Below, in pieces: positions 13,533 to 25,736 of a stretch of DNA of 64,000 nucleotides. The notes below the pieces were generated by a model. It ran no database searches. It was not told the origin of the DNA and saw only the letters and a list, made by a program, of their open reading frames with translations. The translations under genes were made by a program, and so were the position numbers. Numbering within the stretch: position 1 is the stretch's first letter; each line of letters begins with the position of its first letter. The DNA lies in the NCBI GenBank assembly GCA_949128115.1, contig OX421966.1, positions 34,675,042 through 34,739,041 of the forward strand, given 5' to 3'. The stretch is from Anaspis maculata. Taxonomy: Eukaryota; Arthropoda; Insecta; Coleoptera; Scraptiidae.

Positions 13533-13880
13533 ATTTTCCATTTCACGAGCAGGCTACCTCTCTTGACTTCAGGTGAACGCTGTAACATAACTATTAGTTT
13601 GGCGAGATCAAATCGAATGTTCCTCTAGGTGAACTTCTTCTTCATGGCATTCGTCAATAATAATATTCTCTTGAATTCAGCCGACGCGGGAATTGGAATG
13701 ACTGCAATTTTCCATTTCACGAGCAGGCTACCTCTCTTGACTTCAGGTGAACGCTGTAACAGAATTATTAGTTTGGCGAGATCAAATCGAATGTTCCTCT
13801 AGGTGAACTTCTTCTTCATGGCATTCGTCAATAATGATATTCTCTTGAATTCAGCCGGCACGGGAATTGGAATGACTGCA
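13533..13880 (+). repeat. Two-copy tandem duplication, 174-bp unit
   Basis: Copy 1 (13533-13706) and copy 2 (13707-13880) both start ATTTTCCATTTCACGAGC and end GGAATGACTGCA. They differ at only a few positions, so the duplication is recent compared with most repeats here. No motif or terminal repeat was recognised in the unit. Confidence 0.9.
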
Positions 13881-14031
13881 GTTACACGCTGGAACAAAGT
13901 TATTGGTTTAAAAGGGAGCGTTATCATCCTAAACAGATTGTTATCAATAATAGCGAATCTACGGAAGGGTCCGAACCCTGATATAAACAAGCGCGATTTT
14001 TATTTCGGTTCAGTACCGCAAGATGGCCAAC

Positions 14032-14208
14032 CGAGGGGTAAACCACTGACGGAATTTTTGTACACCGATTTCTAGTGATTTTTCAAGAGATTTCCATTGA
14101 TTTCCAAAGATTTCCAATGATTTCCAAATGATTTCCAAATGATTTCCAATGATTTTCAATGATTTCCATGGAAGTGTACACCAGATTTCCAAGGTGGTTT
14201 ACCCCTCG
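14032..14208. mobile_element. 177-bp mini-transposon with 8-bp target duplication
   Basis: The inverted ends are CGAGGGGTAAACCAC (left) and GTGGTTTACCCCTCG (right). The flanks are identical 8-mers TGGCCAAC (14024-14031 and 14209-14216), read as a target site duplication. An 8-bp duplication is typical of hAT and P superfamilies; the ends do not decide between them. Subterminal GTACAC motifs also pair. There is no coding capacity, because the interior is a minisatellite. Confidence 0.82.
14067..14170 (+). repeat. Minisatellite of GATTTCCAA(T/A)-type units
   Basis: About ten degenerate 9-11 bp units of the form GATTTCCAAT or GATTTCCAAAT fill almost the whole interior of the mini-transposon at 14032-14208. 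Confidence 0.85.
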
Positions 14209-14216
14209 TGGCCAAC

Positions 14217-16971
14217 TAACAGAGGGCGAGGCGGAAACTGTGACCTAGTGGCAGAACAGACACCAGCACAGGCAAATTCAGAATAAACCTTAAGAATGCT
14301 CAAATTCAAATAACACCACCTAGTATTATCATTTGTGGTCTGAGTGAATAATACGTAATATTACTAAACGCATCTCTACACAAGACAAATGGATGACCCC
14401 ACGACGGACACAAGTATAAAAGCACACTTGGCCACTCCTGAAAGTGGCCTGTGTCCCCTAGTGAATTTCGGATTACGAAACGTCTTCCACCAGTCTGTAA
14501 ACATGGATAGAGAGGACATTGTTAACGCCCGATTACACTTCCGATAATCGAATGATCTCAATCGCATATTAACACTGCTTCCCCAGCCCGGTGCTTTTTC
14601 AAGTGAAATGACTCTGCTTTTTCATAAAATCTGAAAAATGGCGGTTTTAGAAGTTCCCCCAGCCAATCTCCACACATGCTGTATTTGATTAATCTGATAG
14701 ATCGGGGGCGCACAATGTGTGTCCATGCCAAAGTGCTCGCGATGTCTCCCCATAACTTCTGATTATAAATTTTGGTCATAACCAAAATTGCTCATGAAAA
14801 TGAAGTGCAACCAGTTATACTGTCTCGATTTTTTTGTTGGCGCTTTTTTTGAAATTTGGGAGTAATTTTTAGTTTTGATTGCGTAGCGGGCATAGCATAG
14901 CATTCTAGCATGTAGTTTTGTTCACATCAACTTTTGCAAAAAAAAAAAACAAAAATAGCGGGATTTGCAATAGTTTTTAGTTTACACCTAGATGGAAAGA
15001 AACCAAAATCGTGTAACTGTTGACGTTTAAGTTTATAGAATCCTTCCATAGTTTCAACTTCATCCCTATAGGGTTTCGTTACTGGCTAAAGAACTCAATT
15101 CCAGCTAACAGAATTGCGTTTTTTCCATTTTAATGGAATATTAATGCGATTACCTCGATAAAAAGCAAAAACCGAGGGGAAATATTTACCCAAGCGATAA
15201 TTGAACAAAGAAACCGCACATGATACAATTTCATGATTTCCTCGTGCGATGGGCAGCGCGAGTTTTCCGAGAGAGGGGGATATAAATGGGTACTTTCCGC
15301 CCCGCTACCACCGTTCCCCTCTTACACACGCACCCGGTCTCGCCAACCGTAAGTAATTAACGCCGTGTAGCTCGGCTTAAATTAGTTTCCACCACCGACA
15401 TTCATCCCTGTGAAAAACCGTGAAAAAATAAAACTTGGCATGCGATGCGATTCCGAACGAAAACAACCGTCAGGGCGAGCGCGAGCAGACAGGGCCCCGT
15501 TCTTCAAAGCCGGGTAATTACAGTCTCGCGATGCCAAGACGGCGTGATCACTGACGTGCGACGTGCACATTTAGTGACTTCACTGGTACTTTGGAAAATT
15601 GAGGATTGCTGTTGGGGGTGTTTTTACAACCGGGCCGTTTGTGTTTAGGCGAAGCGTCCAATTAAAAAAAAAAGCTGCTGCATTCCGTGGCACAGCGATG
15701 GAAACAGAAGCATAAGGGAAAGAGAGAGGTAGAGAGAGAAAATATTATGGCCGTGGCGCTTATAGTGCATACTCGCTAATTAAAGGGATGGGATGGAAGT
15801 TGTCCGGAAGTTAGCGAAATTGCGAGCTTCACCGGAATGACTGTGACAACTTCGTACTCAGGTAACTGATACGAGCTTCAAATGTGCGTGGGGAGGTTCC
15901 AGAGTTTCCGGTTTTGATTTGGTATACGGAAATCCAAGGGTGCGGAGCCATAGTATCGTGGTGCCGATCATCAGAAACCTCAGATGTTCAAATAATTGAT
16001 CATTAAAACTGAACAAAGAGTTACCATGTCAATAGATATTTGCTATAGTATGTTCACTTGTACCGTGATTCTAGTCGGCTGTGAGATTTTGTTTCCAAGT
16101 TTCAAAATCTGAAATACAGAAAATCCCCAAAACTTTGTGGTTGGCTGCCCTGGCTTCATTTGCCATTCATCGTTCGGACCACTTTTGGAACACATTTTTT
16201 ACGCATTTCCTCTGCAGATAGACGGAACATTTTTGCGGGACGTGATGTCTGACGCTTTTTTCCATTTTATTGGAAAATATAGTAATTTTTCGGCCTGTTT
16301 TTAATTATAGCCACTGAACAAATAAGTTAAAGCAGCTTTGACATTTGACAGGTGTCAAAAATATTTCTAATCTCTCAAAGCCGGCCCCGTACGGTTTTGG
16401 TGTCTGAATGACGGTAATACGGCTTCGCGCCCCTTTAGTCGCATTTCCACCTATGACAAGGTCAGTTTTCCAAGGTTTTAATATCAATTTGATAAGAAAT
16501 ATAACTTCACTTCTGGAAAAGTCGGTTCCACACCAGGTAAAAAAGCGGCAAGCCTACAATGCCAAAGTAGAAAATTTGCCCAGCCATCTAGAGTCACAGT
16601 ACAAGTGAACCTACCATAGTAGGTAGCAGTCAACATTTTTCCAAACAAAACAAAACTGGTTTTTTGTTTCTTGGTTTGAAAGTGTTGCCATGACTACTCC
16701 GGTTCAATGTCGCATGTACAGCGCAAGGCACAGCTATCTAGACTGTCGTCTAAGAGCAGCCGGTGTACAACGCAAGATTTACTTTTAACGGAAAATTACG
16801 ACCCATTTGCATTTAACTTTTAATAATTTCAGGAAATTTAAGCCAAGAGTTGGCTGAGCAGTAATAAACTAACCTCAAGACACATTTGACTGGTCATTGT
16901 TAATTTCACATTGATTTCTAATAGGATTTCCTACTAGAGACTGGATGAGTGAATGATTCCTCAATGAATTT
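14217..16971. other. No recognised gene
   Basis: No coding motif was found. A TATAAAT sequence at 15281-15287 sits in a GC-richer stretch (about 15230-15560) that could be promoter-like, but no initiator or downstream exon supports this. A motif resembling the foldback terminus at 8731 (GCCCAGCCATCTAGAG) occurs alone at 16578. Confidence 0.4.
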
Positions 16972-16979
16972 CTGAATAA

Positions 16980-17447
16980 TAGGGCGATTACATGAAATTA
17001 GTTCACCTCTTCGGCCGATAGGTTGGATCTGGAATCAGGAACATTGGTTTGATGAAGATTAGGTTGGTAACAATTTTTCGTGTGAAAAGTGACAAACCGA
17101 TGAATCTTATTTACGATTTGCTTGTACAGTATGTTCATTAAAAAATTCAATAATGGGAGGCCGTGGACCGATGATAACCTGGCCGTTTTCGGATCGAACG
17201 GCCTGCGTCACAGCCTCCCTTTATTGAAGTTTTTAATGAACATACGGTATTTGTTATGTGGCACGCTGTACGTTAATATGTCTCGATTGCCTTGTGAGAT
17301 TGGGCTAGGCGCAGGTCACAAGTGACAGGTGGCGATGCTAGGCTAGGCGATGACAGGTGAGTGACTGACTTTTGACACTAGTCTCTAGTCATTGACACTA
17401 TTGACAGTAAATCTCAACTCAAGCGCCTCCTACATGTGATCGCCCTA
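16980..17447. mobile_element. 468-bp TIR element, hAT-like 8-bp duplication
   Basis: The ends TAGGGCGATTACATG (left) and CATGTGATCGCCCTA (right) are inverted repeats with a single mismatch. The outer flanks CTGAATAA (16972-16979) and TTGAATAA (17448-17455) match at 7 of 8 positions, fitting an 8-bp target duplication. There is no open frame of note. It was later invaded by the TA-flanked MITE at 17127-17247. Confidence 0.72.
17127..17247. mobile_element. 121-bp TA-flanked MITE
   Basis: The TIRs CAGTATGTTCATTAAAAA and (inverted) CCGTATGTTCATTAAAAA lie directly inside TA dinucleotides (17125-17126 and 17248-17249). Pairing continues inward through ATT.AATAA.GGGAGGC, so most of the element folds into a hairpin. 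Size and TA target fit a Tc1/mariner-type MITE. Confidence 0.82.
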
Positions 17448-18354
17448 TTGAATAACCAACGTGCCAGAATAAAGTCTTCCATGAAATTTTGTTTTATTGT
17501 CACGACTGGGAGTGATGGTAACTTATCGTGCACCCTAGCTAATCTAGGCAGTGGGAAGTCATTGCAGCATTGAAACAAACGCGCTAATTAAATGTCGTAA
17601 TAAACATGATCAATAAGTAATTAAACCCATAATCAATTTCACGGCTTTCTGCGTTAAAGCAAGCTATGGAAAAAATGGGTTACGTTGGTACGAATGACAC
17701 GTTGACGACTTGTTGGCAGCTAGCTGTGTCTATGTGAAATTTTCAATGTGACATTGTCACCGTGTCGGAGTGTTATGTACGCGAAAGTGAAAATTTTCGA
17801 GTGTATGCGAGGAATTATTAGTTTTCTTTGAATGATTTGCAGTATGGGACGTTGTCTTAACTGGTTGGTGGGTCTTTGCCAAGGCTATTAGGTATTTGCC
17901 AGTCACTGAGAGAATTATGCCGAAAGTCCGTGATAACGTGAAGAAATGGAATGTAAAAAGGAAAAACCCACTGCCCAAGAGGAAACTTATTCTTTAGATG
18001 GACAATATGGATAGTAGGACAATAATTTATGGAGTTGAACTGTACGGAGACGAGACAATTTGGAGTGATTAGGTAGGTACACTGTTGTCTGCCAGCATGT
18101 GTCTTCATACCTTGCTTGCTGTTGCAGTCAGTGGCGCAGCCAGGATTCAGCCATGGGGGGGGGCTAACGAACGCGAGCGAAGCGAGCTGCGCCAAGGGTA
18201 ACCCCCCCCCCCCCCCGGAAAGAGGGTATAATTCTTGTGGTACCAATGTTACCTACCTCAAATTGGAGGGTTTGCGGGAAAATGTCAGTAATAAATGGTA
18301 ATAATGACACTTGCAAACTGACAGCTGCGCTGCGCGCACGTAGAAACGTCATAC

Positions 18355-18428
18355 ACGATAATCGTTCGCTAACGAGTCGTTAGTTGGCAGTCTGAACGAT
18401 AATCGTTCGTCAACGAGTCGTTAGTGAA
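18355..18428 (+). repeat. Two direct copies of a 41-bp unit inside the hAT element
   Basis: ACGATAATCGTTCG followed by AACGAGTCGTTAGT occurs twice, beginning at 18355 and 18396. The unit itself contains a short palindrome (CGATAATCG). It could be a subterminal transposase-binding repeat, which is inference. Confidence 0.75.
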
Positions 18429-18473
18429 CAAGAAGTTACAAAATAAGCCTGATATGTAGGTGAATATATTTGC

Positions 18474-18811
18474 TTGAGGACGGAGTTACATCGGTAAAAT
18501 AAGCGTTGTGAAATCAATAATCTCTGTGGGGTCATTCCTTGACAGAATCTTACCATTTAGGTCTCTCTCGAAAGCTACAAGGATGCAGTTTGGTTTGAGC
18601 CCATTGGCATTTGCAAAATCGAAAAATATCTTTTTCTTTATTTTTGGATTAATAATTGATTTTTGGATTTTGGGAATGCCAATAGGCTCAAACCAAAATG
18701 CATCCTTGTAGCTTTCGGAAGAAACCTAAATGGTGAGATTCTGTCAAGAAATAAACCCACAGGGATTGATTCCGCAACGCTAATCTTACGAATTCAACTC
18801 CGTCCTTGAAC
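18474..18811. repeat. Internal palindrome of the hAT element
   Basis: Paired blocks include TTGAGGACGGAGTT with AACTCCGTCCTTGAA, GACAGAATCTTACCATTTAGG with its near complement, and CTACAAGGATGCA with TGCATCCTTGTAG. The short AT-rich loop is near 18620-18670. Confidence 0.82.
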
Positions 18812-19469
18812 CGAAAGAGTTTCTCTCTCCGCACCAATTGAAAAAAAACGCGCAATCCAATCGCAGTAAACTCTTACACAGAGAGACTAATGATCTATTT
18901 TCCAAATGATAAAGAAGGTAACAGTCGAACACAATTTTTTTCTTTTATTTTGTTCAAAATTTTTCATTGCTTCGGTGAAAAAGCGAGGCTGTCTGGGGGG
19001 GGCTATAGCCCCCTAGCCCCCCCCTTGGCTGCGCCACTGGTTGCAGTAGGTATAATAGGTAGAGCTAGAGCTAGAATAGGTACTTAGTACTCACCACTCC
19101 AGTGATGTGCATCAGAAGATGTAGCCTTTTGGGCGATGGGCCTTTTCATCCGAGTAGTATCCTGCCGATCTTCGACGTCATTCATTAGTAGCCGCCAAAA
19201 ACATAACAACCTTGGCGGAGACCCACCAACCACTAAAGACAATGTCCCTTATCGCCCACACTGCAAAGCACTCCAAAGAAACTCAGGATTCCTGGCGTAT
19301 GCTCAAAAATTTTCACTAATGCGTACCTACACGATACCTCGACACGGTGACAAGGTGTCACATTTAAAAGTGCACGTGTAGACAACTGGCTGGCATCCCC
19401 TGGTCATCGTATCATTCGTACCAACACAGCATAATTTTTCCATAGCTTGCTCTGATGCAGAAAGCCGTG

Positions 19470-22400
19470 ACTATACCTATAGAGCTATCACTTGATAAAT
19501 AATAATAATTATTGCTGGTCGCAAGAATATCACTAGGTTCATTTCGTCTGTGACTGACATATTTAGATTTGTATGCTACATTCTTGATGCAGTCTAAGGG
19601 CGATTTATCGGTATTGGAAACGCAGCGATTCATCACACGTTAGTTTTGTGTACCTCCCTTCACAGTTCCCTTTTCCATTTAACTAACTAAGCTTGCAATA
19701 ATGTAACTTTCCATGTGGCACTTTAAACACATCGATGCCCCTAAGTCTTAGTTACTTGTGACATTGAAATGGTTACATACAGAGAGTTGATTGAACTAAT
19801 TTCTTTTTTTTTAATTCCAGTTAGCCAAAAGATCTGAAGTGGCGGGCGGCAATAACTAATAAGTAAGTATCTATAAGTTAAGCTGTTCTGAATCAGCATA
19901 ACTGATGATATTAATCACTAACAATCACTTCACAGCAACTTTTAATAAAGTTGAAATTGCTTCCGGAGTACATGCAAGTGTCTAAAAGAGCATAGTTACT
20001 GGATACTAAGGTTGAGAAAGTATCATTATAGCTGAGGCACCAGATTAAATCTCGAATCGCAAACCAATTTTTATAATATTTCTACTGGTCAGATTCCCAT
20101 GTCAATGATGTGGGTATTACAGGTATCTACTAGTGCCGATCAGGCTACTAGACGCCCTATAGTATGGATCCCCTTCAAAAAATTCTTGCACGATCAAGTA
20201 CCGAGCTCTACCGCAGGTGGCGTTTTTTCACGTGTTGATCGCCTATTGTTCAGTCACTTTTCAGTTGAAAGAAAGTCTTGCCAACAGCGTAATCTCAGAT
20301 GATTCGGCGAAATTACTCGGGTCCAAAGACGCTAAGGTACAATTCGACGAAAAAACTATCTTTGTGAAATTATTTACCGAAACGTTGTAAAGAACATTAT
20401 TAGGAAAAGGAAATACCGACCCTCATTCCATATTAATAAGTAAAGAAGTCTGCTACGGGCCTACAGTCTGCATATCTTGTAGAGCTGAAGATTTTTTTGT
20501 TGTCCAGATCTGTCGAAAGTCATTATGTCCAGTTTTTACAGTATAGGTTTTCAAGTTTTGGTGCTCCTTGGGTAAGCCTACATTTGGTGGAGTCTACAGG
20601 ACTATAGTAACTTCCAGATCAACTCCTATGAGATCACCAGTGAAACCAGATTTCTGCATTTAATGCAGAGTTAGCCTCAACTGTCAGTTTTCAAGTGGCT
20701 TATTTAAATCCACCTTAAGTTCTTGATTCACAATATAAGGAAAAAATAACTTGAAAATTGGTGGGAATTCATGGAACTCGTGAACCAACGTGAAAACTGG
20801 AGCCATTTTTACACATGAAAAAGATTCAATTCTAAGTAATGATTAGGATTGTTTCATCAATACGTTGTGGTTGTTGTGGTTGTTTTCTAAAATTAGAAAG
20901 TTCAAACAACTTCTCAGGTTCGTTGGTCTTCGCGGCCACTGTTCCTGCCATCTCGATTATTGAAGAAGGGACATTTGGTATTCCGCAAGCCTGCTGGCGG
21001 TTGGGTGGTGTGTGTGGCTAGACGAATTTTTTACGAAATGCGGGATTAGTTGCATCGACCGGACGTGACGCTGCCGGGCAACTTCCAGCCCCGGAGTTGG
21101 AAAACTCCTTTCGGCTCTGCTCTGCCCTGCCGCTGAAGCACCGCCGTCCATTTAAGCCATCTGGCGTTCTTATCGATAATATGATTTACTATATAACCTC
21201 CAACCTTTGAGTCCATGTACTGCGTATAATCTCGAGCTGCGGCATCCTTTTTCTTTCGTCCACTGGCACTGCACCAGAGCATACGGGAGAAAATTACTTC
21301 GCCCTGTCTGACCCCTCTCGGTAGGTATATGGCTCGATATTTCACGCCGGGATGAAGGCGGCGAGAAACTTGATGGTGTTGGAAGTCCATCAACGCCATC
21401 TAATTACCGTCCGTCATTAGTGCCCTGATATAATGTTACGTAGCAGCAGCATAGCAACATCTTCCGCAAAGTGTCAGGAAGTCGACCTCTTCTCTCTCTC
21501 TCTCTCGGCAAAGTCACGGAAATTTGTGTTGTCCTTAATCAGGCTTTGGATCCGCAAGGCAGAAGTGTATGGACGGAGAATGGCGGAGTGTAGAGGAGAA
21601 AACCCAGTAAAACGGAATAGTGCCATTAGTTTTATTGTTTTATAGTGGTCTTTGCTGGGAATAGCGGCGATTTCAGATAAAATTGTATTTCAGCGCGAAC
21701 CATGTTGCGAATCATTGATCATAAAAGGGCATTCCAGACGATCATTTTGTATTTTCGAATTGGTTTATTATTCTCTTTGATGATAATTTAACGAGGTATA
21801 TCTTTGGAAAATCAATGAACAGGAAACTGAAGACGGGTTGCGATTTTGCCGAGACGGGAAATTTATGCAGAATGTTGGGTATGATAGCAGAGGGCTGTCG
21901 TAGTTATGTTACGGAAGGAGGCTGAAATGCTTGAGAACCATTGGGCTGGAAGTGTTTGGTCGTGCAAGTTGGCGTTCTGTATCCGCAAGCAGAATCTCAG
22001 CATGTTAGTGGATGGAATTCTCGACCTCATCTAAGAAAAAATCGACAGATACTACGTCTGGTAACCTAGGTGGCCATAATTTAACCTTCAATTGGTATCG
22101 TGTTTTCACGGGACATAACTGGTATCTGGCTAAATAATGAAGTGAATCAACGTTCAAACGAAACTAAACAACTAAAGTTTATTTCAATTAAAATATGGTT
22201 TTCATCGAATTTGTTGCTCAGTATACTCGAACAATATTGGAGTGCACCCTCTGCGATGCTAAACTTTGCTTGGTCGGCGTATCCAGGCGTGCGGTGTATC
22301 CAACGTTTTTTGCTCACTTTTGATCGTTCTCTTGATACAGTCGCTTTTCTATTATACTGAAGACTCAATTTGCGCTTGCGTCTACCTCGGATACTCGTGT

Positions 22401-24230
22401 AAAATTTGTTCCATTTTCCACCGTTTTTGCCCACATAATACTCTCATGGTAATTACCGAAGGGATCAGTGCAGGATCCCTTAATGCTGACGGGATAATTT
22501 AATTAACAAAAAAAAATATCGTGGTATGCTTTCGGATAGCTGGAAATGGGTGGACTCGCGATGCTAAACGTGAACCGTCCATCCCACCCATCCCCCTTTT
22601 AATTCGCTGAAAGCTCGCTGCGCTCCACTGAAATCTAGTTAGGTACGTTCAGGTTTCTACGAGATTTATTTATTTGGTCTTCGAAACATTTTCCATCATT
22701 TGGTGCAATGTTCGGAACGAATGAGTAACGGATATATCAAAAAGTGCACCAGCTCTGTCGAATTTTTTTGGTGTTCTTTTCCGATTGAAAACTAACGCGG
22801 TTTATTTAAAGAGTTTTGAAATTGCGAAGCCAAATGGAGACATGACTTCAGGTTTAGGGTTAATTTAGATCAGCTCAGATCAGCTTGTCAATTCATCGCA
22901 ATTGTCAGTTGTCACTACCATTCGCCTTTGGCAGCCATCTTGTGACAGAAAAATAATTTGAATTGCGAATGCCGAGAAATTTCATACGCTGGCGATGATG
23001 ACGTAAGGGTTTCGCTTGCCCGATGTGCAAAGCAAAAAAGTACCTAAACGAATTCACATTTTCTCGGTGCTTTCAGTGCCCTTGAAAATGTGTTTAATTA
23101 AGAGTCTCATAGAGACCAAAGCGCTTCTTCATAAACTTTTTTACGACCGCTCGCTTCAATAGCTTTTATTACTCTTTGAGCTCTTTGTGTGCCGAAGTTT
23201 TGGCAATCGCCCACGCCGTATTACTCTCTGTGGCCACGGAGGACTTTTTTTTCTGATGAATAAACTCCTCTCCTGTCCGTTTCACACACGACCCATTCAC
23301 AAGGAAAAGTTTGAGATTTTTTGCTGCTTTATATAAATGAACCGATTTCTTTCTCGTCACTGTCAGGATTCGAAAGCCACTTCAAAGGTCAATCATATTT
23401 TGCTGTTATCAGACAACAAAAATAATTAAAAAAAATAAAACTTAGGTGTGTGAAAAATAATGTATGTACAGGTTATAGATACTTACTTTGCCGAGTTGAA
23501 TTAGTATTCCTGTACAGTTAATAAAATAGTCACAGGTCCATTCCTAATTCGAAAGTGTACAATGATTTTGAAAGATGCCTTGTCAAATTCCACCAGAAAA
23601 AATATGTATTATAATTTTATGGAATATTTGGTAAGTATTCGTTTTTGGTTTTTTAATCCACGTTTACCATCACGTACATCACTTCAGCGCATACATGAGA
23701 ACGCATACCTGCAGAGCGCGGTAATTTCAATTTTAACGCACGAAGTGTCACTGTCAATGGCAACTGTCAATCAATAATCGAAATGTAAACAAACAACAAA
23801 CATAACCTCCTAACCATTCAACATTTAATCTTGTTCAGAATGGAATGTACGTATGGCAGAAAGACGCAGAAAAGATTTAGGTGATACGAAACACAACGAG
23901 CTGCAAGGCTATCGACAAAACAAGAGCGTTATTTGGTTAGATCTGTCGAAACGTCAAATCGACGTCAAGCGCCGTCAGCTGAAATTTGCGAGACATTACA
24001 CACGCACACCGTATTACAGTGTTGTCAACTTGTTGTCGTGATATAGATATGGCAACGTCCTACTTTCACAGGTATGCGCAGAAGCCTTTCGGGAAACGTG
24101 GATTGACGACTGAAGGCCTTGCTTCCATTTGAAGCATTTGAATGTAGAATCGGCCCGTTTGTCTTGGTTTGCGCTTGGTTATCGATGAGGGATAAGACCC
24201 TTGTTGCCCTCATATGCACGCCGAGGGGAC
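19470..24230. other. No recognised gene
   Basis: Long stretch without a supported feature. The longest open frame (21046-21399 minus, 117 codons) has no recognisable domain. A CT microsatellite lies at 21490-21508. Several AT-rich stretches and TGACAG-type words occur but form no TIR pair that I could find. Confidence 0.4.
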
Positions 24231-25376
24231 CTATACTGGTCACAATTTGAAGTGAGTCACCAAAAAAATTGTTCGGTTTTTAATCTGTCATTGCCTTGAA
24301 AGTCATCGGATTTTGGAATAACTTACACCAACTTCAAGATAAATCCTTTTACTTTCACGATCTGCAAGTGATTGTTGGCTCGTGACAGCGATATGTTTAA
24401 TACAGAGTGATAAAGAATGCCTTGTAATTTTGTACTTTTTTACAATGGTACAGGAACTTTCGTGGCCACCCTGTAATTTTGGATTTTGCTGTATTTGGTA
24501 ACCAATAGTTTGAGAAACGCATTGTTCTTTAGCTTGATACTCCAGGTTGCATAGTTACAGACATACGATTTTTTTTTCATGAGGTGATTTTTCGCGCTGC
24601 ACTGCTTTAATTTTCACAGGTGACTTCAAATATTCAATCAAGTAGGTATTTAAGTTGAGTCGAATAATTTGACAGTTATTAATGTTGCTAAAAACAGTTT
24701 TCCTCTGAGTTTAGCGAAAATGACTTTGAAAATTGTAACAATAACAATAATAATAAATGTAACACGGTAATATTAGGAATGAATTTTCCGTGAATAAATG
24801 AATCAACAATGATATGGCTGAACTTATTGCCCGATATCAACCCAACTGAACTCAAATGAAATGCTCTCCAAAGAAGACTGTCAGCACTATCAGTACAACT
24901 CACTACAAGACAAGAACTTATTGGATGCTCTAACCGCGAAGTGGAGAAAAATCCCTGTGGCAACTATCAATAACCTGTTCAAAGGTATGTTTAGATCCTA
25001 CCAAAAAGTAGTGCAGTCCAGACCAGGTCCAACTTTCTATTGAAATATTTTGCCCCGTTCATTTTCATTGCTCATAATTTAAATATAATGAAGAAAAAAT
25101 GTTCGTATAAATTAACGTGATAAGGCTGGTTTATATTGGATGTTAACTTATGCCGTTATCCTTAACCGTATTCTTTATTCTTTAAACTTTAACGCTGTGG
25201 TTTATATTCACCGTAAAAGTATTTCAGCTGACAGTGCCTTGACAGGGAAGACACGTGTTTTACATGTGACAGTGAGAGTTACACATATCAAACTGTCAGA
25301 TTAATCTGAATAACTTGTTTGTTTTGTTAACTATTTCCTTCCAAGTCTGCACTAGAGTTACAGTACAATATTAAAA

Positions 25377-25736
25377 ATGAATACGAACATGCATACCGAA
25401 GATTTTGCCATTTGCGATTCCGCCATGTTACTCATTATACCTGCCGGTGCCACCAGTACAGCAGCTGAAGAACAAAACAAGAAGACACCACAAAAGAAGA
25501 GGCGCTGGAGCGTCCGGCCAATATTTACGGAACGAAATGAAAAAAGGCATTCCGTAACTTATTTCAAACCATGGTGTGCCATAAACTGGTATACATATAT
25601 ATTTCGTAGAGTTCAAAAGCAAGAATGGTATACAGCAAATAAAAGAAGAGAAAAGTATCAAATTTCAACATCAAGTGCCGCTATCCAGTCAGTCGCGTCC
25701 TCACAGGCTTGGTGTGTCTCCATTTTGTTTCCGTAA
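25377..25736 (+). pseudogene. PIF/Harbinger transposase N-terminal fragment
   Basis: The 119-codon frame contains KKRRWSVRPIFTERNEKR (about residues 40-57), the conserved (R)RRWWVRP.(N).R segment found near the N-terminus of PIF/Harbinger transposases. It is followed by a divergent stretch instead of the usual L..EL...D...F..FFRM block. The rest of the catalytic domain (DDE) is absent, so this is a remnant. It lies between matching TIRs of the same superfamily type, which supports the call. The last part of the frame probably runs into the antisense LINE fragment. Confidence 0.55.

Larger units (their letters stand above)
18129..19039. mobile_element. 911-bp non-autonomous hAT element with exact 8-bp TSD
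   Basis: The left end CAGTGGCGCAGCCA and right end TGGCTGCGCCACTG are perfect inverted repeats of the common hAT CAGTGGCG type. Both are flanked by the identical 8-mer GTTGCAGT (18121-18128 and 19040-19047). G-rich and C-rich runs lie just inside both ends (18155-18165, 18200-18216, 18997-19023). There is no transposase, so it must have been mobilised in trans. An internal palindrome occupies 18474-18811. Confidence 0.93.
17640..19469. repeat. Old inverted repeat (foldback) with hAT insertion in its loop
   Basis: The left arm (17640 to about 17975) and right arm (about 19130 to 19469) are diverged reverse complements. Shared blocks include CACGGCTTTCTGC, GCAAGCTATGGAAAAA, TTGGTACGAATGA, TTGTCACCGTGTCG and GGTTGGTGGGTCT. 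Similarity fades toward the loop. No target duplication was found at the outer ends. The arms are clearly older than the hAT element sitting between them. Confidence 0.75.

Noticed and set aside
15281..15287. TATAAAT as a promoter
   Set aside because: No initiator, exon or conserved start nearby; such heptamers are common in AT-rich DNA.
17857..18246. 129-codon minus-strand frame
   Set aside because: Runs across the hAT end and the inverted-repeat arm, so it cannot be one gene.
21046..21399. 117-codon minus-strand frame
   Set aside because: No family resemblance and no repeat context.
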